DNA of 64,000 nucleotides from Phytopseudomonas daroniae (lineage in GTDB: Bacteria > Pseudomonadota > Gammaproteobacteria > Pseudomonadales > Pseudomonadaceae). Position numbers and translations under genes: made by a program. The notes under the pieces were generated by a model. It was given only the letters and a program-made list of their open reading frames with translations, was not told the DNA's origin and searched no databases. Positions 18,812 through 27,155 of the stretch are shown piece by piece (within the stretch, counting starts at the first letter, position 1; each line of letters starts with the position of its first letter). The DNA lies in contig NZ_QJUI01000004.1 of assembly GCF_004327285.1 (NCBI RefSeq), positions 241,602 through 305,601 on the forward strand. Direction: 5' to 3'.

Positions 18812-18895
18812 GTAGGGTGGATGACGCTCTTTTCATCCACCAGCCCGTAGGATGGGTGAAACCCATCAATTTCCGATGGGTTTCACCCATCCTAC
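18812..18895. repeat. REP-like composite: short hairpin plus long palindrome
   Basis: GTAGGGTGGATGACGCTC with TTTTCATCCACC is followed by a long palindrome GTAGGATGGGTGAAACCCAT / ATGGGTTTCACCCATCCTAC with a short centre. The palindrome recurs at 35597-35645, 45171-45232 and 56926-56988. Here it lies between two rightward genes and could end the receptor transcript. Confidence 0.88.
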
Positions 18896-18967
18896 GACCG
18901 TCCGCTTGCGCCGCTTTGCTGCCGTTTCATATGAACTATCGTCGCAAAAGCCCAAGGAGCATCCAAA

Positions 18968-19801
18968 ATGCGTAGCACAGCATCGTTAGTGACCATCTGC
19001 TTGCTGGGAAGCCTGCTGACTGGTTGCCAGCAAGCACCCAAGGAACATGATCAGCTCGACGCTGTGCTGTGGACGCAAACCTCCATCGAGCACGAGCTGC
19101 TCTATCGCCAGGTCTATGCCGCCGCGACCCGCCAGTTGCAACCGGCGCTGGCCGACCCGCAATGGGATGCCCTGGCGCAACCGCCGCGCAACCTGACGGG
19201 CTTGCCGCCAGCGCTGATCGTCGACATCGATGAAACGCTGCTCGACAACACACCCGTGAATGCCAAATCGGTGGTCGATGGTGGCTCTTACGATTACACC
19301 GAATGGTATCGCTGGGTGGAAAAGGCCGAGGCTCGCGCCCTGCCCGGCTCGGTGGCCTTCATGCAGGCAGCGGCAAAGCTCGGCATCACGCCCTATTACC
19401 TGACCAACCGTGAACCCGGACAGGAAGCCGACACCCTGCGCAACCTGCGCCAGGCTGGCTTTCCCATCGATGATGTGGGGCAGATTCTCACTGCAGGAAC
19501 CGCCATCGGCGGCTGCCAGCAAGCCGGCTCGGACAAGACCTGCCGCCGCCAGTGGGTCGGTGAACGCGCACGGGTTCTCCTGCTGGTGGGTGACAGCTAC
19601 GGCGACTTCATCGCCGCACCCAATCGCCTGAGCGAGCAGCGCAAGGCAGCGGCGCCCTACCAGGCGTGGTTCGGCCAACGCTGGTTCCTGCTGCCAAACC
19701 CGACTTACGGCGGCTGGTACACCGCGCCTTATGGAGATCGCGACGACCTGCCGGAAACGCAGAAACGTGCCTTGAAGCACAAGGCATTGATCCTGCCGTA
19801 A
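18968..19801 (+). CDS. HAD-type acid phosphatase / 5'-nucleotidase lipoprotein, e(P4) family
   Basis: A 277-residue lipoprotein: lipobox LLTGC at residues 16-20. The HAD motif I is ALIVDIDETLLDNTP, motif II includes YYLTNREP and motif III/IV includes LLLVGDSYGDF. The DxD pair with downstream acidic residues matches class C (DDDD-type) acid phosphatases such as e(P4), which dephosphorylate nucleotides such as NMN at the outer membrane. Cys pairs in GGCQQAGSDKTC may form a disulfide. The gene stands alone between repeats. Confidence 0.88.
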   Translation: MRSTASLVTICLLGSLLTGCQQAPKEHDQLDAVLWTQTSIEHELLYRQVYAAATRQLQPALADPQWDALAQPPRNLTGLPPALIVDIDETLLDNTPVNAKSVVDGGSYDYTEWYRWVEKAEARALPGSVAFMQAAAKLGITPYYLTNREPGQEADTLRNLRQAGFPIDDVGQILTAGTAIGGCQQAGSDKTCRRQWVGERARVLLLVGDSYGDFIAAPNRLSEQRKAAAPYQAWFGQRWFLLPNPTYGGWYTAPYGDRDDLPETQKRALKHKALILP

Positions 19802-20039
19802 ACCTGATGAATTCCATGGACTATTCGCACCGTGGCGACTGCCAATAGCCAGTCGCCACGCGTCTGCATATTGCAGGCCAAAATGCGCGAATAAACCCTA
19901 CATATTGTGTTTATGTGACGAAGTGGATTTCCCCCGTCGAACCCAGAAAAAAATCTGCCTGCGGCAATCGCGACCGTAATCCGGGCATCGCCAGTATTCA
20001 TGGGCGTTTGCGCCACTTACCCCGCATTAACCCACAGAT

Positions 20040-20048
20040 TTATCCACA
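20040..20048 (+). promoter_or_regulatory. DnaA box in the nrdA promoter region
   Basis: TTATCCACA is a perfect match to the strong DnaA consensus. DnaA control of class I ribonucleotide reductase genes is known in E. coli. One isolated box and its distance from dnaA/dnaN genes argue against a replication origin. Confidence 0.65.
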
Positions 20049-20075
20049 GGCCGTAGGGCTTGCCTTAGCTCCTTC

Positions 20076-20122
20076 ACCGCACTATCTTGTATCCACAGCT
20101 CGCCAAACACCTATATGTTGGG
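20076..20122 (+). promoter_or_regulatory. Tandem NrdR boxes upstream of nrdA
   Basis: Two 16-base sites, 20076-20091 (core CACTATCTTGTA) and 20107-20122 (ACACCTATATGTTGGG), are spaced 31 bases apart, the three-helical-turn spacing typical of NrdR pairs. NrdR represses ribonucleotide reductase genes when dATP is high. The first box is a weaker match than the second. Confidence 0.6.
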
Positions 20123-20298
20123 TTTTCCGAGAAAACGGGTACAAGCACAAATGCCCTGAAAAAGTCCATGCCCAGAGTCGTTTCGGTGCATTGAGCAGTC
20201 ACCGAGTAACACGCTCCGGCAACCAGAGTCACACTGGTATCGAACGACCCGGGTCGCTCGGCCAATACAGAACACAGCACGCCGCGCATGCGCCGGCA

Positions 20299-20314
20299 AC
20301 ACTATATCTAGTGG
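20299..20314 (+). promoter_or_regulatory. Third NrdR-like box
   Basis: ACACTATATCTAGTGG matches the NrdR consensus (acaCwATATaTwGtgt) better than the upstream pair. I find no clear partner 31 bases on either side, so it may act alone or with a degenerate site. Confidence 0.5.
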
Positions 20315-20548
20315 CCGCGCGCAGCAGGAAGCACCAGTAAAGCCAGGGATGAAGCGTTCCGGCATCGAAACAGTACCGACTGCAGCGGCGCACGGCGCCA
20401 GCCAGTCCATCAGCGCCTTTTTGCAACACCCTGCTGCCAGCCTTGTGCAGGCCTCAGGCTTTGTCGAATGGAATGAAAGCCAGGTACCACGTAACGATCA
20501 GCGGCAGAACGCTCATCCCGGAAAATTTCATTGATCACGGAGACCTCC

Positions 20549-23464
20549 ATGCATACCGACACCACTCGCGAGAACCCTCAGGCCCAGGCGCCTCAGGGTG
20601 CAGACGCCACCCAGGATCTGGCTGCCACCGCCCCTGGCCAGTTGCGTGTGATCAAGCGTAACGGCACCGTCGTGCCGTACACCGGTGACAAGATCACCGT
20701 CGCCATCACCAAGGCGTTCCTCGCAGTGGAAGGCGGCAATGCCGCTGCCTCGTCGCGTATCCATGACACCGTCGCACGCCTGACCGAGCAGGTCACCGCC
20801 ACCTTCAAGCGCCGCATGCCTTCGGGCGGCACCATCCATATCGAAGAGATCCAGGATCAGGTCGAACTGGCCCTGATGCGTTCCGGCGAGCAGAAAGTCG
20901 CCCGCGACTACGTGATCTACCGCGAAGCCCGCAGCCAGGAGCGCAAGACCGCTGGCGCAGCCGATGGCATCGCCCAGCCGCACCCGAGCATTCGCGTCAC
21001 CCTGGCTGACGGCAGCCTGGTGCCGCTGGACATGGGCCGCCTCAACACCATCGTCACCGAAGCCTGTGAAGGCCTGCAGGAAGTCGACGGCGCGCTGATC
21101 CAGAAAGAAACCCTGAAAAACCTGTACGACGGCGTTGCCCAGAAAGACGTCAACACCGCTCTGGTGATGACCTCCCGTACCCTGGTCGAACGTGAGCCGA
21201 ACTACAGCTACGTCACCGCCCGCCTGCTGATGGACAACATCCGCGCCGAAGGCCTGAGCTTCCTCAACGTCGCCGCCAGCGCCACTCACCACGAGATGGC
21301 CGAGCTGTACGCCAAGGCCCTGCCCGCCTACGTCGAGGCCGGCGTCGAGTTCGAACTGCTCGACCCGAAACTGAAAACCTACGACCTGGAAAAACTGGGC
21401 AAGGCGATCAACCACGAGCGTGACCAGCAGTTCACCTATCTGGGCCTGCAGACCCTGTACGACCGTTACTTCATCCACAAGGACGGCATCCGTTTCGAAC
21501 TGCCGCAGGTGTTCTTCATGCGCGTGGCCATGGGCCTGGCCATCGAAGAGCCGAAGGATCGCGAAGACCGCGCCATCGAGTTCTACAACCTGCTGTCGTC
21601 GTTCGACTACATGTCGTCGACCCCGACTCTGTTCAACGCCGGCACCCTGCGTCCGCAACTGTCCAGCTGCTACCTGACCACCGTGCCTGACGACCTGGGC
21701 GGCATCTACGACGCCATCCGCGACAACGCCCTGCTGAGCAAATTCGCTGGCGGCCTGGGCAACGACTGGACACCGGTTCGTTCGCTGGGCGCCTACATCA
21801 AGGGCACCAACGGCAAATCCCAGGGCGTCGTACCGTTCCTCAAGGTGGTCAACGACACCGCCGTGGCGGTCAACCAGGGCGGCAAGCGCAAAGGCGCCGT
21901 TTGTGCCTACCTGGAAACCTGGCACATGGACATCGAAGAGTTCATCGAGCTGCGCAAGAACACCGGTGACGACCGTCGCCGTACCCACGACATGAACACC
22001 GCCAACTGGATCCCGGATCTGTTCATGAAGCGCGTCTTCGACGACGGCCAGTGGACGCTGTTCTCGCCAAGCGAAGTACCGGATCTGCACGACCTGACCG
22101 GCAAGGCCTTCGAAGAGCGCTACGAGTACTACGAAGCCCTGACCGAGTACCCGGGCAAGATCAAGCTGTTCAAGACCATCCAGGCCAAAGACCTGTGGCG
22201 CAAGATGCTCTCGATGCTGTTCGAGACCGGCCACCCATGGCTGACCTTCAAGGATCCGTGCAACCTGCGCAGCCCGCAGCAGCACGTGGGCGTGGTACAC
22301 AGCTCCAACCTGTGCACCGAGATCACCCTGAACACCAACAAGGACGAGATCGCCGTCTGCAACCTGGGCTCGGTCAACCTGCCGAACCACATCGTCGACG
22401 GCAAACTGGACACCGCCAAGCTGGCCCGCACCGTGAAGACGGCCGTGCGCATGCTCGATAACGTCATCGACATCAACTACTACTCGGTGCCGCAAGCGCG
22501 CAACTCCAACTTCAAGCACCGCCCGGTCGGCCTGGGCATCATGGGCTTCCAGGACGCACTGTACCTGCAGCACATCCCGTACGGCTCCGACGCCGCTGTT
22601 GACTTCGCCGACAAATCCATGGAAGCGGTCAGCTACTACGCCATCCAGGCTTCCTGTGATCTGGCCGACGAGCGTGGCGCCTACGAAACCTTCCAGGGTT
22701 CGCTGTGGAGCAAGGGCATTCTGCCGCTGGACTCCCAGCAGATCCTCATCGAGGCCCGTGGCCAGAAGTACATCGACGTCGACCTGAACGAAACCCTGGA
22801 CTGGGCTCCGGTACGGGCTCGCGTACAGAAAGGCATTCGTAACTCGAACATCATGGCCATCGCACCGACCGCGACCATCGCCAACATCACCGGCGTGTCG
22901 CAGTCCATCGAGCCGACCTACCAGAACCTCTACGTGAAATCGAACCTGTCGGGCGAATTCACCGTGATCAACCCCTACCTGGTTCGCGACCTCAAGGCGC
23001 GCGGCCTGTGGGACTCGGTCATGATCAACGACCTCAAGTACTACGACGGCTCCGTGCAGCAGATCGAGCGTATCCCGCAGGAACTGAAAGACCTGTACGC
23101 CACCGCCTTCGAAGTCGACACCAAGTGGATCGTCGATGCTGCCAGCCGTCGCCAGAAGTGGATCGACCAGGCGCAATCGCTCAACCTGTACATCGCTGGC
23201 GCCTCGGGCAAGAAACTCGACGTGACCTACCGCATGGCTTGGTACCGTGGCCTGAAAACCACCTACTACCTCCGTGCCCTGGCCGCGACCAGCACCGAGA
23301 AGTCGACCATCAACACCGGCAAACTGAACGCGGTATCCAGCGGCGGTGACCAAGGCCTCAGCGCGGCCCCTGCTGCCGCGCCGGCCACCCAGGCCTCGCC
23401 TGGCCCGGCTCCCGTACCGAAGGCTTGCGCCATCGACGAGCCGGATTGCGAAGCCTGTCAATAA
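20549..23464 (+). CDS. nrdA: Ribonucleoside-diphosphate reductase class Ia, alpha subunit
   Basis: A 971-residue catalytic subunit making dNDPs from NDPs. Two N-terminal ATP cones are visible: a canonical one (VIKRNGTVVPYTGDKITVAI) and a diverged second one (RVTLADGSLVPLDMGRLNTI), as in P. aeruginosa NrdA. Active-site cysteines are in LSSCYLTT, the NLCTEI loop (Asn, Cys, Glu) and VCNLGSVNLP, and the C-terminal relay pair is in DEPDCEACQ. ATG 20549 has GGAG upstream and is preferred over an in-frame TTG at 20531. NrdR boxes lie upstream and nrdB downstream. Confidence 0.97.
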   Translation: MHTDTTRENPQAQAPQGADATQDLAATAPGQLRVIKRNGTVVPYTGDKITVAITKAFLAVEGGNAAASSRIHDTVARLTEQVTATFKRRMPSGGTIHIEEIQDQVELALMRSGEQKVARDYVIYREARSQERKTAGAADGIAQPHPSIRVTLADGSLVPLDMGRLNTIVTEACEGLQEVDGALIQKETLKNLYDGVAQKDVNTALVMTSRTLVEREPNYSYVTARLLMDNIRAEGLSFLNVAASATHHEMAELYAKALPAYVEAGVEFELLDPKLKTYDLEKLGKAINHERDQQFTYLGLQTLYDRYFIHKDGIRFELPQVFFMRVAMGLAIEEPKDREDRAIEFYNLLSSFDYMSSTPTLFNAGTLRPQLSSCYLTTVPDDLGGIYDAIRDNALLSKFAGGLGNDWTPVRSLGAYIKGTNGKSQGVVPFLKVVNDTAVAVNQGGKRKGAVCAYLETWHMDIEEFIELRKNTGDDRRRTHDMNTANWIPDLFMKRVFDDGQWTLFSPSEVPDLHDLTGKAFEERYEYYEALTEYPGKIKLFKTIQAKDLWRKMLSMLFETGHPWLTFKDPCNLRSPQQHVGVVHSSNLCTEITLNTNKDEIAVCNLGSVNLPNHIVDGKLDTAKLARTVKTAVRMLDNVIDINYYSVPQARNSNFKHRPVGLGIMGFQDALYLQHIPYGSDAAVDFADKSMEAVSYYAIQASCDLADERGAYETFQGSLWSKGILPLDSQQILIEARGQKYIDVDLNETLDWAPVRARVQKGIRNSNIMAIAPTATIANITGVSQSIEPTYQNLYVKSNLSGEFTVINPYLVRDLKARGLWDSVMINDLKYYDGSVQQIERIPQELKDLYATAFEVDTKWIVDAASRRQKWIDQAQSLNLYIAGASGKKLDVTYRMAWYRGLKTTYYLRALAATSTEKSTINTGKLNAVSSGGDQGLSAAPAAAPATQASPGPAPVPKACAIDEPDCEACQ

Positions 23465-23618
23465 AGCAGCGGCAAGCTGCAAGCCATGAGCTGCAAGCTT
23501 GCCGTGATCATCGCCGTGACGTGCGCTGAACAGGGCGGACATCAGTGTCCGCCACACCCCGTAACCCCTTGCAGCTTGAAGCTTGCCGCTTGAAGCTGCT
23601 CCTGAAAGGAGCCCCCTC

Positions 23619-24872
23619 ATGCTGAGCTGGGATGAATTCGACAAGGAAGACGGCGCAGAAGCTGCCGCTCCGAAACAGACCGCCGCACAAGCCAGTGCCG
23701 ACATGAGCCTGGAAAGGCTCAACCAGGTAGGCGACGCCGCCGCCCTCGAAGCGCGCGCCATCGACGCCAACGACTCCGATGCCATCGCCCGTGCGAAAAA
23801 GGCCCTGAACGACCTCGACATCCAGGAAGGCCTGGACGAGCTCGAAGGCACCTCCGCACGCGTGGAAGTCGGCGATAAGCAGATGATCAACGCCCGCGCC
23901 GACCTCAACCAGCTCGTACCCTTCAAGTACGACTGGGCCTGGCAGAAGTATCTGGATGGTTGCGCCAACCACTGGATGCCACAAGAAGTGAACATGAACG
24001 CCGACATCGCTCTGTGGAAGAGCACCGACGGCCTCTCCGAGGACGAGCGCCGCATAGTCATGCGCAACCTCGGCTTCTTCTCCACCGCCGACAGCCTGGT
24101 TGCCAACAACCTGGTACTGGCCGTGTACCGCCTGATCACCAACCCCGAGTGCCGCCAGTACATCCTGCGCCAGGCCTTCGAGGAAGCGATCCACACCCAC
24201 GCCTACCAGTACTGCATCGAATCGCTGGGCATGGATGAAGGCGAGATCTTCAACATGTACCACGAGATCCCGAGCGTCGCGAAGAAAGCCTCCTGGGGCC
24301 TCAAGTACACCCGCTCGATCTCCGATCCCAAGTTCGAAACCGGCACCCCGGAAACCGACCGCCAGTTCCTCAAGAACCTGATCGCCTACTACTGCGTACT
24401 GGAAGGCATCTTCTTCTACTGCGGCTTCACCCAGATCCTCTCCATGGGCCGCCGCAACAAGATGACCGGCACCGCCGAGCAGTTCCAGTACATCCTGCGC
24501 GACGAATCCATGCACCTGAACTTCGGTATCGACGTGATCAACCAGATCAAGATCGAAAACCCGAGCTTGTGGGATGCCCAGATGAAGGACGAAGCGACCC
24601 AGATGATTCTGCAGGGCGCCCAGCTGGAAATCGAATACGCCCGCGACACCATGCCCCGCGGCGTACTCGGCATGAACGCGGCGATGATGGAGGACTACCT
24701 CAAATTCATCGCCAACCGCCGCCTGACCCAGATCGGCCTGAAAGAAGAATACCCAGGCGCCAGCAACCCCTTCCCATGGATGAGCGAAATCATGGACTTG
24801 AAGAAAGAGAAAAACTTCTTCGAGACCCGTGTGATCGAGTATCAGACTGGTGGGGCGTTGAGCTGGGATTGA
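23619..24872 (+). CDS. nrdB: Ribonucleoside-diphosphate reductase class Ia, beta subunit
   Basis: A 417-residue radical-generating subunit. The di-iron carboxylate/histidine ligands and radical tyrosine region are seen in [18 protein letters not shown] and in the later [15 protein letters not shown] segment. The C-terminus ([10 protein letters not shown]) is the tail that docks on NrdA. ATG 23619 follows GAAAGGAG. The 154 bases after nrdA hold imperfect repeats of GCAAGCTGCAAGC type rather than a gene. A terminator follows. Confidence 0.97.
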   Translation: MLSWDEFDKEDGAEAAAPKQTAAQASADMSLERLNQVGDAAALEARAIDANDSDAIARAKKALNDLDIQEGLDELEGTSARVEVGDKQMINARADLNQLVPFKYDWAWQKYLDGCANHWMPQEVNMNADIALWKSTDGLSEDERRIVMRNLGFFSTADSLVANNLVLAVYRLITNPECRQYILRQAFEEAIHTHAYQYCIESLGMDEGEIFNMYHEIPSVAKKASWGLKYTRSISDPKFETGTPETDRQFLKNLIAYYCVLEGIFFYCGFTQILSMGRRNKMTGTAEQFQYILRDESMHLNFGIDVINQIKIENPSLWDAQMKDEATQMILQGAQLEIEYARDTMPRGVLGMNAAMMEDYLKFIANRRLTQIGLKEEYPGASNPFPWMSEIMDLKKEKNFFETRVIEYQTGGALSWD

Positions 24873-24936
24873 TGTCAGTTTGAAATCACGCTAGATTCAC
24901 CCAACACCTGCCATGGATGTTGGGGTTGAAGCTTAA

Positions 24937-24965
24937 TAAAAAGCCCCGCCTTGTGCGGGGTTTTT
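24937..24965 (+). terminator. Intrinsic terminator after nrdB
   Basis: GCCCCGC and GCGGGG arms with a CTTGT-type loop, flanked by A and T runs, give a strong hairpin 64 bases after the nrdB stop and directly before the next gene. Confidence 0.9.
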
Positions 24966-24978
24966 ACTTGAGAGCACC

Positions 24979-25911
24979 ATGCCTTACGACTTAGAGAATC
25001 GGCTCGTGATCGGGCTAGCATCCAGCGCACTCTTCGATCTAGGAGAATCGGATGAAGTTTTTCGCTTGCAAGGCGAAGAAACTTACAGAAACTACCAGCG
25101 CGAGAATCAAAACACTCCATTACCACATGGCGTGGCCTTTTCATTCATAAGAAGGCTGCTGAGTTTAAACAAGCTTAATCCTAGCGACCCACCAGTAGAA
25201 GTCATATTGCTTTCAAGAAACGATCCCGATACAGGACTGAGAGTTATGAAATCAATTGAATTTCATAACCTCTCTATGACGAGAGCTGTATTTTTACAAG
25301 GCCAGTCTCCTCAATCCTATATCCCAGCATTACACATAAGTCTATTCCTCTCCGCTAATGAGCTTGACGTAAAACAGGCAATGAATGCCGGTTACCCCGC
25401 AGGCCAAGTGCTAAAGACACTCGTTTATGACGACCCTGATGATAATGAACTCAGGATCGCCCTAGACTTTGATGGAGTTCTAGCCGACGATGAAGCTGAA
25501 GCGGTTTATCAAAAAACTAAAGATCTCATGGACTTCCACGACCATGAAAGCAACTTAGTCAACACCCCACATAACCCAGGCCCTTTGGCGGCGTTCCTCA
25601 AAAAAATCTCGAAAATCCAAAAGATGGAACAAGCCAGAAAAGCTTCTGACTCAACGTACACACCTATTCTTGATATTAGTATCGTAACAGCTAGAAATGC
25701 GCCATCACACGAAAGAGTCATCAACACAATGCGTGCCTGGGACATCATGGTTAACAAAGCATTTTTCTTAGGAGGAATCGAAAAAAAATCAGTACTAGAG
25801 GTGCTAAAACCTCACATGTTTTTCGATGACCAGAGGCTTCATTTAGATCCAGCCGCCTCAGTATTGCCATCGGTTCATATACCATTCGGAGCAGTCAACA
25901 AACATAAATAA
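24979..25911 (+). CDS. Cytosolic 5'-nucleotidase of the cN-I (NT5C1) type
   Basis: A 310-residue protein of the PF06189 family. The HAD motif I is ALDFDGVLADDEAE (D163, D165), motif II is SIVTARNAPSHERVINTMRAW, and the late motif is HMFFDDQRLHL; each matches animal cN-I, which dephosphorylates AMP and dNMPs. The gene is distinctly AT-rich and uses A/T-ending codons unlike its neighbours, a sign of transfer. It begins 14 bases after the nrdB terminator. A role in trimming nucleotide pools near ribonucleotide reductase is attractive, but the terminator between them and the foreign composition argue against a native operon. Confidence 0.85.
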   Translation: MPYDLENRLVIGLASSALFDLGESDEVFRLQGEETYRNYQRENQNTPLPHGVAFSFIRRLLSLNKLNPSDPPVEVILLSRNDPDTGLRVMKSIEFHNLSMTRAVFLQGQSPQSYIPALHISLFLSANELDVKQAMNAGYPAGQVLKTLVYDDPDDNELRIALDFDGVLADDEAEAVYQKTKDLMDFHDHESNLVNTPHNPGPLAAFLKKISKIQKMEQARKASDSTYTPILDISIVTARNAPSHERVINTMRAWDIMVNKAFFLGGIEKKSVLEVLKPHMFFDDQRLHLDPAASVLPSVHIPFGAVNKHK

Positions 25912-25923
25912 CTTTGATTGTTT

Positions 25924-26043
25924 CCACGCTCCGCGTGGGAATGCAGCCCTCGATGCTCCAGCGTTTACCTGCAGGCGATTATGTGCCTGGCACATCGCGA
26001 TGCAGAGCGTCGCGGGCCTGCTCCCACGCTGGAGCGTGGGAGC
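25924..26043. repeat. Pair of CCACGC hairpins
   Basis: A small palindrome CCACGCTCCGCGTGG (25924-25938) and a larger one GCTCCCACGCTGGAGC with its partner to 26043 bracket a 80-base unit. This is another dispersed Pseudomonas-type repeat and separates the AT-rich nucleotidase gene from the next repeats. Confidence 0.75.
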
Positions 26044-26092
26044 TATCGGGGAAAATATTTTGCATAGCAAGTAACCCGGCCAACCAGACAAT

Positions 26093-26241
26093 GGTGGATG
26101 AAAAGAGCGTCATCCACCCTACGCGAGGCGGGAATCGTGGCGTAGGGGGACAACGCGAAGCTTGTCCACCGTTCAGGACGACCAAATCCAGCGGGAAGCC
26201 CGGACGAACTCGGCAATGGTGGATAAAAAATCCATCCCCTA
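26093..26241. repeat. Cluster of three REP-like hairpins
   Basis: Units at 26093-26124 (GGTGGATGAAAAGAGCGTCA, then TCCACCCTAC), 26142-26170 (GTAGGGGGACAACGCGAAGC, then TTGTCCACC) and 26218-26241 (GGTGGATAAAAAATCCATCC) belong to the family that surrounds the RAYT genes downstream. Confidence 0.85.
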
Positions 26242-26299
26242 CGCGGCGCCCGCACGAGCCGTTGTCCTTGACCGGTTCCGTCCACATCCCTACCCTACT

Positions 26300-26364
26300 C
26301 AACGGCGCCTAAGAAACGCCTTACCAGAGCGGTTCACCGCACCCGACAGTTATGCGGTTTTTTT
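26300..26364 (+). ncRNA. Candidate C4-type antisense RNA upstream of a Bro-N gene
   Basis: A compact RNA-like unit. Hairpin 1 has stem GGCG/CGCC (26304-26307, 26317-26320) and loop CCTAAGAAA. Hairpin 2 has stem ACCGCA/TGCGGT (26336-26341, 26353-26358), loop CCCGACAGTTA, and a run of seven T to 26364, forming an intrinsic terminator. The loops and adjacent bases are complementary to the leader of the gene downstream: CTAAGAAAC with GTTTCTTAG (26467-26475), ACCAGAG with CTCTGGT (26458-26464), and CCCGACAG with CTGTCGGG (26406-26413). This is the logic of the phage P1/P7 C4 RNA, which silences ant. The family assignment is from recalled resemblance and needs a covariance search. Confidence 0.55.
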
Positions 26365-26405
26365 GCGTTCGCGGCACTGCCACGCCCGCAGAAAACACAC
26401 CTGTG

Positions 26406-26475
26406 CTGTCGGGAGTGGGCTAATACAAGACCCGAAAGGGGAATACGTCCGGCCCGTCTCTGGTGGGTTTCTTAG
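26406..26475 (+). promoter_or_regulatory. Putative target region of the C4-like RNA in the Bro-N mRNA leader
   Basis: It contains CTGTCGGG (26406-26413), CTCTGGT (26458-26464) and GTTTCTTAG (26467-26475), each perfectly complementary to a segment of the candidate RNA 60-170 bases upstream. CTCCCGAC at 26477-26484 can also pair with GTCGGGAG at 26408-26415, so the leader has mutually exclusive folds. The start codon is 49 bases after the last target word. Confidence 0.5.
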
Positions 26476-26523
26476 CTCCCGACTCCAATCAAGCCCTAAG
26501 AAAGCTTCCAGAGGTAAACGGAT

Positions 26524-26985
26524 ATGCCTTTTCAACCTGCATTGCCCCCTGTACAAGCCCTATCCGGCGAAATCCTGACCCCGCACACTTTCGTTCGACA
26601 CCGCCGTCAACTGCGTGCCCTGTTGCTCCATGATCAATGCTGGTTCAGCGCCCGCGACCTGGGCCGGCTGATCGGCCAGCCTCATCTGGAGGAGCGCGCC
26701 ACACGCACGCTCGACGCCGACCAGTTACTCGATGTGGTGGTGCTCAACGCCCATGGCCAACCGGAGGCTGCGCGGCTGGTCAGCGAATCCGGCGTCTATG
26801 CCGCACTGATCCACTATTACCATCCGGAGAACCGCTGCATCCGCCGCTGGATCACCGCCGATGTGGTGCCGACCCTGCGCGATGGCCAGCATGACGATGA
26901 GCGCCGCCCACGACGCGAAAACCGACGGGGATTATCGCTGCTGCACTGGCAAGGCGATGTGTGGATGCCCTACCGGCCGGCCTGA
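26524..26985 (+). CDS. Bro-N domain protein, phage antirepressor-like
   Basis: A 153-residue protein. Residues about 20-120 form a Bro-N (PF02498) domain: CWFSARDLGRLIGQPHLEER, then VSESGVYAALIHYYHPENRCIRRWITADVVPTLR. This is the N-terminal DNA-binding part of phage antirepressors and baculovirus BRO proteins. The C-terminal tail is short and basic, so no second (KilA-C or Ant-C) domain is present. The leader carries a C4-like RNA, the device that controls ant in P1. No other phage gene is nearby; it looks like a domesticated or stranded immunity module. Confidence 0.8.
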   Translation: MPFQPALPPVQALSGEILTPHTFVRHRRQLRALLLHDQCWFSARDLGRLIGQPHLEERATRTLDADQLLDVVVLNAHGQPEAARLVSESGVYAALIHYYHPENRCIRRWITADVVPTLRDGQHDDERRPRRENRRGLSLLHWQGDVWMPYRPA

Positions 26986-27025
26986 CAATGGCCATCCAGC
27001 AAATAGCCCCGACAACCACCGCAAC

Positions 27026-27118
27026 GGTGGATGAAAAAAGCGTCAGCTACGCGCCCCGATCCACCCTACGGAAGCCCGAAGTAAGGTTGTAGGGTGGACA
27101 ACGCGAAGCTTGTCCACC
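27026..27118. repeat. Pair of REP hairpins (REPIN-like) before the RAYT gene
   Basis: Unit 1 (27026-27069) reads GGTGGATGAAAAAAGCGTCA and ends GATCCACCCTAC. Unit 2 (27089-27118) reads GTAGGGTGGACAACGCGAAG and ends CTTGTCCACC. The two are in inverted orientation, the layout of a REPIN. The transposase gene starts 38 bases downstream. Confidence 0.88.
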
Positions 27119-27155
27119 ATGGTGAAAACACCTGCACGCTCAAGGATGAGCTGCC

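Larger units (their letters stand above)
19802..20548. other. Long regulatory spacer before nrdA
   Basis: About 750 bases without a convincing gene. It holds a perfect DnaA box, a second DnaA-like TATCCACA word at 20090-20097, NrdR-type boxes and AT-rich words around 19870-19915. Such long, multi-factor promoters are known for Pseudomonas nrdA. Confidence 0.6.

Noticed and set aside
20040..20097. DnaA boxes suggesting a replication origin
   Set aside because: Only one perfect box and one partial word, no AT-rich unwinding region, and none of the dnaA/dnaN/gidA neighbours; nrdA promoter control explains them.
23465..23618. A small gene or RNA between nrdA and nrdB
   Set aside because: The stretch consists of imperfect GCAAGCTGCAAGC / GCTTGCAGCTTG repeats, also seen near 9575 and 35780, with no coding frame.
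20528..24196. A very long open frame (over 1200 codons) on the minus strand opposite nrdA and nrdB
   Set aside because: It mirrors two well-identified genes, has low-complexity Val/Gly/Asp/His composition typical of reversed GC-rich codons, and no recognisable domain.
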